Notes: generated from the letters alone by a model not told the origin. Shown: positions 10,577 through 20,966, counted from the stretch's first letter. The stretch is 64,000 nucleotides of DNA from Daphnia pulex (GCF_021134715.1 NC_060025.1:2046001-2110000), one strand, 5' to 3'. Translations and numbers: made by a program.

Positions 10577-10743
10577 TATAGAGGCGATCGTCATTTTCTT
10601 CCTCATTCGTCAATTCTCTCTATACTAAGTAGCTACCTCATCGCCGAGTCTGTCGAGAAAGAAAAGGTATGCGCTTCAAGTTTTCTATTTGTTCTTGTTT
10701 TTATTCTGCTGCTCATTTTTCTTCCTTGATTTTGGTATTACAG
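10577..10743 (+). promoter_or_regulatory. Promoter, 5' UTR exon and UTR intron
   Basis: GTATAGA at 10576-10582 lies about 28 bases before a CA at 10604-10605. The untranslated first exon would end at GAAAAG|GTATGC (donor at 10666). The acceptor TTACAG ends at 10743, immediately before the ATG. Splicing removes the in-frame upstream codons that would otherwise precede the signal peptide. Confidence 0.5.
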
Positions 10744-12559
10744 ATGGCAAAGTTTCGGTGGTGGATCTTGTTAATGGTAGTGTCGATTGCGATCCTGACG
10801 GAATCGACGACAACGACGAAGAAACCCAAATCACGCAAAGCACCTCTCCAAACCCCATATAGAACATCCAAAAGAGTTCAACAACCATCTGGCGCTGCAC
10901 AACCAGCTCAAAGATCAATCCCCAGACCACTTTCGGCATCTCAGCCCGGACCCTTAAGGGCGGAGGAATCGGTTGCTGCTCCTTCAGTCGTCCGACGGAA
11001 TCCGGCGTCGCTTCAATCATCATCGCAAGATTTGGGATTTGAAGACACTCCGGTTGATCGCTCTCGTCTTAAAGAGGACATGGCTGCATTAGGTCTGAGT
11101 CTGGATTCGAACGACAACAATGTTAACGCAATAGGACCCGCGAATACTGGTAACCAACAACGTCCTCCGGCACGAGCTCCCGCTCGCGCTCCTGCTCGCG
11201 CTCCTGCCCGCGCTCCTGCCCGCGCTCCTGCTCGTGCTCCCGCTCGTGCCCCCGCTCTTCGGCCACTTCCAGCCCCTAATCCTTACAGCGATTACGAAGA
11301 TTTACTTTTCGACGAATACGACCAACCATTGCAGGACAACAAACTTTTGGCTGAAACTGCATCACCAACATCCAACAAATTTCTCAAATCTGAAGTGTAA
11401 TTGTGTATTTTATTTTGATTATTCTTTCCTGAATGTTTATGTGAATTAATTCTTATCAGGTGCGGAAGGAAATTTTTCTGCCAGCGAGGCAATCGGGGTC
11501 CGTGTCATCGCAACGAAGTATTCCTTCCTCAGCTCAACGATTCCAGTATATTCACTCGCCCGTCTTGCGGCAATATGGTGTCCTATCCGTGGAACGGTTG
11601 CATGTCCGCTGGTAAAGTCGGAGTGGCGGCAAATAATGCAGCAGTGGGCGGAGGTTGTGCCGTTCGATTTCCCCAGAGGTATTTTGTTTTTTAAAAAAAT
11701 GTTTAAGTTAAAACTATCAAGTCATATTTTATTTGGCAAATTTGACAAGGCCTTGCTATGGATACCCTCCAAATTATCGATTTTACACGGAAACGAAACG
11801 ATGCTATCCCGTCTCTGTCGGGTACAAAACTTTCAACAAATTCAATTGATTTCGAAAATTAATTTATCTTTGATGAACAGATGGGAAGGCGGCATGTCTA
11901 ATTCAGGCCCATGCCCTTTGAACAAAGTGTTTACTGATATCGATGGAATCAATGGCATGTGTCAATGCCGCGATCGTAATCAGCTATTATTCAAAGGAGA
12001 TGATAGGTGCCACCGTATCTACGCTAAGGTATTAAGCTACGCTAAGTTATCGTATTTACATAACAAGTGTTGTCACGTCCGAATTTGAATCGGTCAATTA
12101 TCAATAATTGTTGTTCACATCTTCTTTCGACTCCAGGGCCCTTGTGACCATGGCAACTGGCTGGAACCGGATACCAACGGTTATGGTATGTGCAATCGAT
12201 CGCCTTGTCCGGAAAGCAAATGCGACGGCCGCCACATTTACTGGAAGTCAACACCAAACTCAGAAGGAGGCTGCTACAAGTCGTTTACACGTGGGCCCTG
12301 CAGGAGTGGTAGTTATTTCCTTGTCGAAGATTATGGCACCCGAAGAGGTCGCTGTGTCTCCCAGTATGGATCGTCTTTCAATCCCATGAATCCGTACGCC
12401 ATTCCGCCTCGCTATCCCGTGATGAGAAACCCTTACGATATGATGTACTCTAATAACATGTTGAGTCCCTGGTCGAAAATCGGAATGTATCCTCCGTTTG
12501 GTGGACAACAAGACTATGGGGGAGAGGACTATGATGACATTTCCAATCTCGACTATTAG
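10744..12559 (+). CDS. Secreted protein with ARAP repeat and DUF4789-type cysteine domain
   Basis: Five coding exons (10744-11396, 11460-11678, 11750-11821, 11881-12028, 12137-12559) join in phase to 504 residues. The start is MAKFRWWILLMVVSIAILTES, a signal peptide. A Ser/Pro/Arg-rich region follows, then about seven ARAP units and an acidic-aromatic patch (YSDYEDLLFDEYDQP). From residue about 218 (EVCGRKFFCQRGNRGPC) the cysteine domain begins, with YPWNGC, GYPPNYRFY, NGMCQCRDRN, two more GPC motifs and CPESKCDGRHIYW. The C-terminal tail is Pro/Tyr/Met-rich and acidic. The domain aligns along its length with the minus-strand gene at 5947-8098. DUF4789 is assigned from its repeated Cys pattern; no function is established. 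It is probably extracellular. Confidence 0.87.
11164..11266 (+). repeat. Coding minisatellite, 12-bp units (Ala-Arg-Ala-Pro)
   Basis: About eight units of the form GCTCGCGCTCCT run through this stretch and encode ARAPARAPARAP. Units differ mainly at synonymous C/T positions. Confidence 0.9.
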
Positions 12560-12704
12560 ACTAAATTAGTTTAACAGAACTTCACATCACATTCTCCTTG
12601 TTATTGTGTCTGAAATCAAACAAAGCTAAGTTTCTTTTCTATCCGTCGTAATATAGTTAGCCATTCTTAGTTAGGATAAATGTCAATCTTTGAGTTTATT
12701 AGTC

Positions 12705-12710
12705 AATAAA
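12705..12710 (+). terminator. Poly(A) signal AATAAA
   Basis: It lies 146 bases beyond the stop codon of the plus-strand DUF4789-type gene. Confidence 0.65.
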
Positions 12711-12779
12711 AAATACATTTCAGTTACATTTTATTAATCTTGGTTTACAAGAGGGTCCTGGGGGGTGTTATTGGGACTG

Positions 12780-13145
12780 GGTTTTCGTCGGTTTTTTGGA
12801 CAACTGGCGGGTTTCGTGGTTTTTTTTTACAAAGATCTTGTCCGTTCTGGGTGGGTGTAGTCAAGGTTGTTGAGACGAATAATTGGATGTGAAAATCATC
12901 ACGATCTGTTCAGCGGATCGTGAGCGCCGGCGATTAAACCGCTTTTTTCGTTTTTGCGGTTCGGATTGGGGGAAGGGGTCGATTTTTTTGGCAGGGGGTG
13001 CCCGGGTGGGTAGGAGACTGGGAAGGGGGTCGGTTTTTTAGGGTGGTGGGTGGGAGGGGGCTCTTTTTTGCGGGGGGCTGGTTTTTTGGAGGGGCGATAA
13101 GACGAGGAGGTGTTTTTTCTACTGGGGAGGGGCCACCCACCACCC
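12780..13145. repeat. G-run/T-run degenerate repeat, potential G-quadruplex cluster
   Basis: The plus strand alternates runs of three to six G with T6-T8 tracts. Recognisable units recur as GGTTTTTTGGA, GGTTTTTTAGGG, CTTTTTTGCGGGGGG and GGTTTTTTGGAGGGG. The stretch is much more G-rich than its AT-rich surroundings. The minus-strand frame across it (Pro/Lys-rich) is most simply a by-product of the repeat. Confidence 0.7.
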
Positions 13146-13509
13146 CCTATAGTTGGTGTCGTACGTACGTACTGCCATCTGCTTTCCATTTGTTTTATTT
13201 CAATCGTCAAGCAGACGACAGTCACGACACACACACACACAAAAAAAGACAACATCAAGAGGGACCTGACGCCACACCGGCACCTCCTGGTTAATCTTGG
13301 TTTATCTTGGTGATTTTAAGTGGATTTATACCTGCGTGGGATTTTGTGATTTCCCACACCGAAAGCAAAAGAACTTGACCTCCTCTTTTCTGGTGACCTT
13401 TCTTAACTATGTAATCTGAGTAATCCCAGATCAAGGTCTGGCCAAGGTTTAATTGCATGGTGATTATCTAGACACGACGAACTACGCGTCTGAGAAATTA
13501 ATGGGTACG

Positions 13510-13641
13510 TATATATATTTATGCTACTACAGCCTTCTTGCACCTTCAGTTTCATTTAAACGCTTACAGGTAACGGACATTTTATCTTCATACTGGCTAT
13601 GTTGTTTCCAGATTAATAATTTTATTTTTCCTATTTTACAG
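13510..13641 (+). promoter_or_regulatory. TATA box, TCAGTT initiator, 5' UTR exon and short intron
   Basis: TATATATATTTA starts at 13510 and TCAGTT lies at 13546-13551, placing the start near 13548 at normal spacing. The first exon is only about 22 bases and ends CGCTTACAG|GTAACG (donor at 13570). The 72-base intron ends TTTTACAG at 13641, eleven bases before the ATG of the 92-residue frame. Confidence 0.7.
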
Positions 13642-13652
13642 TTCACCGAGAG

Positions 13653-13931
13653 ATGGAGGACCGAAGAACCAACAGACAAATAAATAATCGCCGGTTTGAC
13701 GTGGAAAGAATAATTAGACAACATGAAAACGACGACCGACAACGAAGAATAAATGATCAAATTGACCGATTTGAAATAAGGGCAAGGCATGTCCGTGAGT
13801 TGCTTATGCAACAAACACATTCCCGCTATCACATAATGCAAGTGAATCAACGTATTCATCTAAATTGCCCTACTTTGCCTCTGTTGCGCTACCGCAGTAA
13901 TCCTAATAAGCCGGCCTATCAAGGAGGATAA
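13653..13931 (+). CDS. Small charged orphan protein, 92 residues
   Basis: The frame starts MEDRRTNRQINNRRFDVERI and is rich in Arg, Asp, Asn and Gln for about 60 residues, with a pattern suggesting an amphipathic helix (RRINDQIDRFEIRARHVRELL). The tail is less charged and Pro-containing. There is no signal peptide or membrane segment, so it is probably cytosolic or nuclear. Support comes from context: a TATA box and TCAGTT initiator at proper spacing, a 72-base 5' UTR intron with good splice sites, and AATAAA at 14074-14079. I do not recognise the family. A very small helical adaptor or a lineage-specific gene are both possible. Confidence 0.62.
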   Translation: MEDRRTNRQINNRRFDVERIIRQHENDDRQRRINDQIDRFEIRARHVRELLMQQTHSRYHIMQVNQRIHLNCPTLPLLRYRSNPNKPAYQGG

Positions 13932-14073
13932 ATAACAATTTGATCAATAACACTCATCATTCTGCTTGCATGTGAAGGAAGTCCAAGATTGCATTCCTTT
14001 AGGATTCAAGCCAACAAAAGTAGATTCAGTGCAATTTAGTTGACAATTTCATATGTTTGAATTGCTTCCCGGA

Positions 14074-14079
14074 AATAAA
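14074..14079 (+). terminator. Poly(A) signal AATAAA
   Basis: It lies 143 bases beyond the stop codon of the small orphan gene. Confidence 0.6.
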
Positions 14080-14434
14080 TTACTTGCACTATAACCGTCA
14101 ATTCTTGTAGGCCTAACTAGCTTTCTACTGTTGTGATTTAGGAAATAGTGCCATGTTTATCTTAGGTCAGGTTTGTCTTAATCAGGTTTTTTTTTTAAAT
14201 TTTGTTTTTAAAATTCTTAATACAGTTTTCTGTGTTATGAGTAATAAATTGTGACAAAGGTGAGTTTTTATTGACATCCTGCCAAGAGACTAAACAATGA
14301 GTCAATGAGCTATGTTAGCACCTTAAGAACGTAGAAATGAGAAAGATGTTCTATCCTGCAGTATTTTACATTTCCATCTGAATTATAATTTTAATATTTT
14401 TCGCCATGAAGAGCTATTTCACATTATCCCGCTC

Positions 14435-16590
14435 ATGTTGAAGCTGGTTGAAGTAAGTTCCTCGCTTTGTGATCGTCATTTGTTCGTGAGCTCGTGATGA
14501 CGTGATTGTAGATGCAGACGATATTAGAATCTTGCTCAAACAGTTGATGACCGACACGTGGACACTGTACTAACGTTGTGATTATTCTTCGTTATTTCAA
14601 ATGATATTTGCGTATTTGGGATTCTAGACATAGTAACAAAAACATCTAGTTTGATTAACGATAGTTGCTTTTCCTAATCTCCAGTAGTCTTGGGAACAAC
14701 GCTGTGGATTTGTTGGTAATTTTTGTAAATCCAACTCTGTACCCTCTTTGTATGCAGTTGGCAGCGTTTCTTTGCCTATGTTGGTGAGAGTGTGATGAAA
14801 ACTGAATCTACTTCTCATTTGAGTCACTTCGCGAACCGCTGTTTAAACCAGATTAGCAATTTACCAATATTTATGAAAAGCATTTCATCACAATTTGTTT
14901 TCTCATCTGATCAGATGATCTGATGCTGACATTACATCGCAACTAATCCTGGCCAGATTGTCAATCACCCTAGATGCACTTGTCTGATGTCATCCGAATT
15001 TTAGATAACTATTTAGTGGAATTAAGTGATAATACAACTACAGGGACCATGTCAAGATGACTGGCTACTGGTTAGAGATTTAGTTGGTTCATTCTACTGC
15101 GCTTCCCAATTCAACCCACTGACTGAGATGGCAAATTTATCAACTCACCATGTGGTTTCCTCCACTGAAACATGGAATTCGAGTATTTATTTAAATATTC
15201 AGCCTTTGTCTAAGCCTTATTATAATTTTCATCTTCTTTATCCAGGATTGAAATTGAACTTCTCCACTCAGGAGTGTCAAATGAACTATAATTTTTCCAA
15301 TAATCAAACCAAGCAACAAAATTCTCAAACAAAAGATGATTTTACTACTTCCGTTTTAAGCAGTGGGGAACTGTCTTCAAGTTCAACAGAAAGTCAAGTT
15401 AAGAAAAAAGAAATTCAAGAGAGGAGAAGAAAAAAGAAAGAAAAGAAACGGGTTAGAGAAGAGAGAAGAAGAAAAAAAGAAGAAAAAAGGAAAAAAGAAG
15501 AAAGAAGAAGAAGGAAGGTTTGCTACAAATGATCTTGATATTTTTAATCAAGTAAATTATTACACTCAAATTTTATATTCTAGGGCAACATTAAAAAACA
15601 TGCAGAGAACTACATTAATCCACCTTCCCCGGCTTACAAACGAGTTAAACGTGCTTATGCATCTAAAAGATTTGCCAGAAACGCATATGATGACAGTAAA
15701 TTCAAGGATATTGCTACCTGGGTAGCTCTCAAGGCCACACGAACAAAATTAATTGATGATACTTGGGTAGCCCCTTCTTCCCCTAACTCCCAGAACGGCG
15801 AAGTTACCAATGACTTGTACGAGGCCATATCTAGCGACGAAGATTCTCTTCTAGACTTTACACCGACCCCTTCTGAAGCCAATTTGACGCTTCCCTCCAA
15901 TGACCAATCCGAGTCTGAAGTAGTGGCATCTGTGAAGAAACTGTCCAGAGAGGTACAGTCTAGTTTGGACAAACTAACAATGTTGCGCATGGATTTACAG
16001 AGCGTTTCTCCTCCCTTTATGTAGGAATTAGAAAAGGTCGCCATCAGACACATTGAAATGTGTGAGAAATATACGAAAACTGAGCTAGAACTGGACATGT
16101 GTAAAGGAAGGGAAGAAACCTTTCATAGTATGATTCTTGAATTAAACCAAGAGGTTATTATTAAAATCTATAGGTTTTGAATGTCAAAAACAGTATTGAT
16201 TTATTTTTTTGCAGGTGATCAAACTAAAATCCATGATTCCGCCATCTAAGACGACTCGATCTATCGGTGTGCAAATGCAATTGGTAAGTAACTCGACGAT
16301 GGGCAACTTAGAAATTTCCATCTACTATTGATAAAGATTTTTCTTGTTTTCAATAGCAATCCTCGTCTGGACAGCAAAACAGTTCTTCAATTCTCTATCC
16401 CTTCCTGACTCGAATAAAAATCGAACAAGTTGAAGGAAACAGCGACAAGGAGTCCATCGCATTGAACGAAATTTGTTCAAATAACCTTCATACCCACCCT
16501 TCATTTTTTGGTAGCAGTGTCCTGCGTACGCCAGTATCTTCAGTCAATGGCAACCAAATCCATTCGGTTGTTAAACAAGAAAAAAGTTAG
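14435..16590 (+). CDS. Unrecognised protein with Lys/Arg/Glu single-helix segment and C-terminal coiled coil
   Basis: Exons 15044-15517, 15584-15952, 16025-16153, 16215-16283 and 16357-16590 join in phase 0. A short first exon at 14435-14452 (MLKLVE, donor GTAAGT) fits the phase but is tentative; translation could instead begin at the in-frame ATG at 15128. With that exon the product is 430 residues. Exon 2 opens GPCQDDWLLVRDLVGSFYC, which resembles one DUF4789 Cys unit. A Ser/Asn/Gln-rich region follows, then about 45 residues of Lys/Arg/Glu (RRRKKKEKKRVREERRRKK), typical of a single alpha-helix. Next come a basic Tyr/Lys patch (AYKRVKRAYASKRFARN), an acidic patch (AISSDEDSLLDF), a predicted coiled coil (EELEKVAIRHIEMCEKYTK) and a TTRSIGVQMQL motif. 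AATAAA at 16887-16892 ends the unit. Function unknown. Confidence 0.7.
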
Positions 16591-16886
16591 AACATTAGTC
16601 GTAGCAAAAGTGTTTCAAGTGACAAGAAACGGGGAAATCGTTGGGAAAGAGATTCCCATCCTCCTGTCAATCAATTTCAGCCGTGATCATCAAATTAGCT
16701 CCAGTCCCAGCTGTATTCGTTGAAAGCTCATTCTAAGCTCAGTCTTTTTTATTTTAATACCTTTAGCCGGGCAAAGGTCGTTGGAAAAAGAAGGTCGTTA
16801 AAAAGTAAATTATTTCTCTAAGTATTACTCTAAGTATTTCTCTAAGTCTGTTGTTCATGGAATAAGGAGTCGGAAAAAGCCAGAAA

Positions 16887-16892
16887 AATAAA
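16887..16892 (+). terminator. Poly(A) signal AATAAA
   Basis: It lies about 300 bases beyond the TAG at 16588-16590. Confidence 0.5.
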
Positions 16893-17011
16893 TTTTCGTA
16901 ATTAGTTGAGAAGCACTTTTAAAATCTTGGTAGGCCTAATATTTTTTATTTTAACAAAAAAAGGAAAGAAACAGGATAAGGAAACAGAAAAAAGTTTGTC
17001 CAAACCAGGTG

Positions 17012-17488
17012 TTATGTCTGATTCCCAATAGAAATTTCGGTTTGCAACTTTTTTTTTTTTTTTAATTTAGTAAACTCGGTAATACTACGTATTGCAACTA
17101 AGCTGATACCAAATCTTGGCCCGATTTTAAGTCTTCGCAAAAAAAAAATTAAATGTCCCATCATAATATTAAACTTAGCAGATTGTTTCGTATTGATTGC
17201 CAATAATGTGTCTAATCTTTTCTGTAAAAATTTTTCTGTTAATGGTTTTGGCTTATTACGTTGTCCTGTCCAGTAAGTTTTATAAGGAATAATACGAATA
17301 CAATAACATATTCTAGATTTCGTTTGTGTCAAACGAACCTGATTTTTGAGATCCTCGTTAAATTCCCATTCAGTTTCGTATGTCAATAGAAAGTAAACCC
17401 AAGCCAAAATCACCCTTAATCGAAATTTTCCCTGAACGTTCCTGACCAAATCCAGACTTTTGCTATTTGATGATGCAGACCTTTTCAC
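17012..17488 (-). CDS. Doubtful minus-strand frame of 158 codons
   Basis: This is an unusually long open frame for such AT-rich DNA. It starts MKRSASSNSKSLDLVRNVQG, contains one hydrophobic stretch (VILAWVYFLLTY) and is otherwise basic with a polylysine from an A/T tract. I find no promoter, splice partner or known motif. It could be one exon of a gene disrupted by the neighbouring palindrome, or chance. Confidence 0.25.
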   Translation of the reverse strand: MKRSASSNSKSLDLVRNVQGKFRLRVILAWVYFLLTYETEWEFNEDLKNQVRLTQTKSRICYCIRIIPYKTYWTGQRNKPKPLTEKFLQKRLDTLLAINTKQSAKFNIMMGHLIFFLRRLKIGPRFGISLVAIRSITEFTKLKKKKKLQTEISIGNQT

Positions 17489-17939
17489 GAATTGAATTTT
17501 TTATTCATAAACTTCCGACGTGCCGGCTGTTTTACTCGGTAGGGTAGAATTTGATGTACGTCATGTTTGAGACGAAGATAATGTTGAGATTAATTATGTG
17601 TCGTCACTCTATGTACGCTAGAACTAGAAGATGATCGTTCGTCCTACTCTTCCTATTGTTGTCAGGCTTGTTTTAAGTATTTATTTAAATTTTAATGTGT
17701 TTATTAATTTCCTAATTGAAGACCAGAGAGTAGATCCCTTTGTTTAATTTTGGTGTCATTTATTTACGTAAAATCTTAAGATGTGGTTTTTATATGTGAT
17801 TGCATTTTCATCATTTACCCCATTTTTTTTTGTAATTGGGTAAGCTTGTTTACCCTTTTAGAGTCCGTGAAATCTCTTACATAGCTTAACAAATTTAAGT
17901 AACTGCTTAATTCTACTTTACTCCGTTCATATGGCTCGT

Positions 17940-18030
17940 AGGCCTAGTGAACAGAAAGTTACCGACAACGAAAGTCCAGCCATCAACTGCATTCTTCCGA
18001 CTCGCAATAATAAATGAGTAAACTTTTAGT
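17940..18030 (+). pseudogene. Remnant leader of a third tyrosine-rich repeat gene
   Basis: CATCAACTGCATTCTTCCGACTCG, then AATGAGTAAAC, resembles the leaders of the two pseudogenes downstream (CCAACTGCATTCCTCATCG then ATGGGTAAAT; and the one before 19178). No coding body follows. The mirror copy is at about 29658-29748. Confidence 0.35.
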
Positions 18031-18189
18031 TTTTTTACATGGAGTTTCGTATCAATTCAATTAGTTTTTCTCTATGTGCACTCTTCCGTTACTTTATAAT
18101 GTCTTAAGTTAAATTTAGATATATTTTCAACATGTTCCAACTGATGCAGTGTTTATTAATTATTTTTCAATTACCAGTGTAGAGTTCAA

Positions 18190-19035
18190 CCTGCAGACCA
18201 GTTTGCATGTCCTTCATTTTCGAAGGTTACGTAGATCATTACGTAAAACTGTCAATGCGGTGGTGTAGAGGGTGGGTGAGAACTGGACGCGTTGCATCAT
18301 TTTCAAGCAGGTACAATAGCCGCAAGGCTCAGCCATTTGGTATTCATTTTGATTTTGGTTATTGTAGACCCATCCCCAGCAACGTCAACTTAAAGAAGGA
18401 AAGGCCAGTTTGCATTTTCTTCACGCTCGAAGGTCACGGAGATCATAACGTAAAACGTGTCATGCGACGGGGTAGAGGTTGGGTGAGAAAGGGACATGTT
18501 GCTTCATTATATGCTTCATAACCATTTGGTATTCATTTTGATATTGGTTTTTGTAGACCCATCCCCTGCAAAAGGAAAGGCCAGTTGGACGTTCGAAGGT
18601 CACGGAGATCATTACGTAAAACGTGCTATGCAGTGGTGTAGAGGTTGGGTGAGAACGACACGTGTTCATAACCATTTGGTATTCATTTTGATATTGGTTG
18701 TTGTAGATGTAGACCCATCCCCCAGCAACGTCAAAATGCAGAAGGAAAGGCCAGTTTGCATGTCTTTCATAATCGAAGGTCACGGAGAGTATTATTTAAA
18801 ACGCGTCATGCAGTGGTGTAGAGGTTGGGTGAGAACGGGATGTGTTACATAACCATTTGGTATTCATTTTGATATTGGCTGTTGTAGACCCATCCCCAGA
18901 AACTTCATCCTGCAAAAGGAAAGGGCAGTCCGCCTTTCCTTCACATTCGAAGGTCACGGAAATCATTACATAAAACGTATCATACCAGTGGTGTAGAGGT
19001 TGGGTGAGAACGGGACGTGTTTCATCATTTTTAAG
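18190..19035. repeat. Tandem array, about five copies of a 165-206 bp unit (left arm)
   Basis: Each unit contains GTAGAGGTTGGGTGAGAAC (at about 18262, 18468, 18634, 18813 and 18991), the word CATTTGGTATTCATTTTGAT, GTAGACCCATCCCC, GAAGGTCACGGAGATCATTA and a variable GGAAAGGCCAGTTTGC block. Units are open in some frames on both strands, which I read as a property of the repeat rather than coding. The array lies directly upstream of the first tyrosine-rich pseudogene. Confidence 0.85.
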
Positions 19036-19084
19036 CAGCTGCAATAGCCGCAAGGCTTATGAGGTGAGGGTGATCAAAAAATCG

Positions 19085-19121
19085 TATAAAACGAGAGAGA
19101 AAAGGCGCAGGTAAATCAGTT
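19085..19121 (+). promoter_or_regulatory. TATA box and TCAGTT initiator of the tyrosine-rich pseudogene
   Basis: TATAAAA at 19085-19091 and ATCAGTTGAG with the A at 19118 are 33 bases apart, an intact core promoter. It is mirrored at 28567-28603 in the right arm. Confidence 0.7.
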
Positions 19122-20163
19122 GAGGGAGCATCTCCGACACGGCAACAACTGCAGAGCTCTGTCTGTCAGTTCGCATCTATGGGTAAATATTCTGTCTTTT
19201 ACAAAGAGTGTGGTCTATCAATCCTTCTTTTGTTTATGTGTGCTTGTTATAATGTAATATTTATATTTAAATTTATAATTGTCTAGTAAACTGTGGCGTC
19301 GTGCTGCTGTTGGGTGTTTAATCATTAATGGCTGGGTCGACCACTGGTGTACCGATGTCTTCTTGGTATGGCGGATACCAAACCGCAACGCCACCGCCTT
19401 ACTACCCAAAAGCAACTTACGCAACGACCAGTTCCTGCACCGAGGTCTTCAAGTACTACACCACTAAAGCACCGGAGTTTTATAGCACAACTTACGCTGC
19501 CCCGAGCCACTACACTGACGCCATGAAGTTTTACTGTGCCCCGAGTTACTACACCACCAAGGCGACGTAGCAGGATTACGCATGCTGCCTCATCCTACTA
19601 CACCGAAGCTCCTAAGTATTACTCTGTTCTCATCTACTTATTGCACCGATTTTCCTAATTACTACTCTGTTCCCAGCTGCTACACCGAGACTCCCGCTGA
19701 TTACTACACCGAAGCGGCAAAGTACTACTCTGCCCCGATCTACACAACCACAACTGAGGCGGCCAAGTATTACGCTGCCCCGACTCACTGCACAGAAGCT
19801 GCTCTTTCGTACTACGTTGAACAGAAATACTACACCGATGCTCCAGTTCACTACACCACGGCCTACGCTACACCACGGCCTACGCTACACCACGGCCTAC
19901 GCTACACCGCAGCCTCCAAGTACTACACTGAAGACGCCGCCTACAACAACGTATGCTGCCTAGTTTACTACACCGAGGCTCCTAAGTACTAGATCACTAA
20001 GGCGTCGGAATTCTACACGTCTATGCATGCTGCCCCTGCCTACTCCACCGAGGCCCCGCATTACTACAACACTGAAGCGCTCAAGTACTACACTACAACC
20101 TGCGCTGCCCCGAGCTACTACACCTACGTCCCGGAGTATTACTGTGCGTATAAGGAGTCGTAA
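19118..20163 (+). pseudogene. Tyrosine-rich repeat protein gene, decayed (copy 1, left arm)
   Basis: The leader ends ATGG|GTAAAT and the acceptor TTGTCTAG precedes a signal peptide-like frame (NCGVVLLLGV) that hits TAA where the sister copy reads GTA. Beyond the stop the same frame continues as MAGSTTGVPMSSWYGGYQT, then units of the type KYYTTKAPEFYSTTYAAPSHYTD. More breaks occur at the TAG at 19568-19570, through a frame change near 19580, and at a TAG near 19990. The last unit ends PEYYCAYKES. Such Tyr/Thr/Ala/Pro repeats resemble secreted, cross-linkable structural proteins of arthropods (inference). The intact promoter and broken frame suggest a recently lost gene, or one started from the later ATG at 19328. 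Confidence 0.7.
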
Positions 20164-20237
20164 GAAAAAAGAGTGCCCGAACTGCAGTGCCCTATCTGTC
20201 ACCAACTGCATTCCTCATCGTGTAACCGATTCGCAAT

Positions 20238-20966
20238 TATGGGTAAATATTCTTTTTCTATTTGTTAAAATGCCTGTTAATATTTAATAACTATGGCGTC
20301 GTGCTCCTGTTGGCTGTTGTATCGTTGATGGCTGGGTTGACTGCTGGTGTAGCGATGTCTCCTTGGTATGGCGGAAACTGAACCGCAACGACGCCGCCTT
20401 CCTACACAACTAACGCAACAACCAGTTCCTGCGCCGATGTCTTCAAGTACTACACCACCAAAGCACCGGAGTTTTATAGCACAACTTACGCTGCCCCGAG
20501 CCACTACACTGATGCCCTGAAGTATTACTCTCCCTGAGTTACTACTCCATCTAGGCGACGGAGTTCTACATGACTACGCATGCTGCCACATTCTACTACA
20601 CCGAGACTTCTAAGTATTACTCTGTTCTCAGCTACTTATTGCAACGATTTTCCTAAATGCTACTCTGTTCCCAGCTGCTACACCGAGGCTCCCGCTGATT
20701 TCTCCACCAAGACGGTCGAATACTACACCGAAGCGGCAAAGTACTTCTCTGCCCCGATCTACACAACCACAACTGAGGCGGCCAGGTATTACGCAGTCCC
20801 GACTGGCTACACACAGGCCGCTCTTTCGTGCTACGTTGAACAGAAATACTACACTGATGCTCCAGTCTACTACACCACGACCCACGCTACACCTAGCTTC
20901 AACACCGCAGCCTCCAAGTACTACACCGAAGAAGCCGCCTATTACACAACTACGTACGCTGCCTAG
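20238..20966 (+). pseudogene. Tyrosine-rich repeat protein gene, decayed (copy 2, left arm)
   Basis: It begins at ATGGGTAAATATTC (20238), homologous to copy 1. The intron acceptor is missing. The signal peptide frame is intact (YGVVLLLAVVSLMAGLTAG) but soon reaches TGA (GGN then stop, where copy 1 reads GGYQT). The body shows the same units (KYYTTKAPEFYSTTYAAPSHYTD, EAAKYFSAPIYTTTTEAARYY) with frame shifts, ending TTTYAA then TAG. The damage differs from copy 1, so the two decayed separately after tandem duplication. Confidence 0.7.

Noticed and set aside
12899-13258. Minus-strand proline/lysine-rich protein of 119 codons
   Set aside because: It is the complement of the G-run/T-run repeat. 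Composition follows the repeat, with no splice or promoter support.
18207-18852. Plus-strand frames with repeated EGHGDHYVKR and CRGWVRTGR units
   Set aside because: The frames follow the tandem array, are open on both strands, and change frame between units. There is no start, signal peptide or splice pattern.
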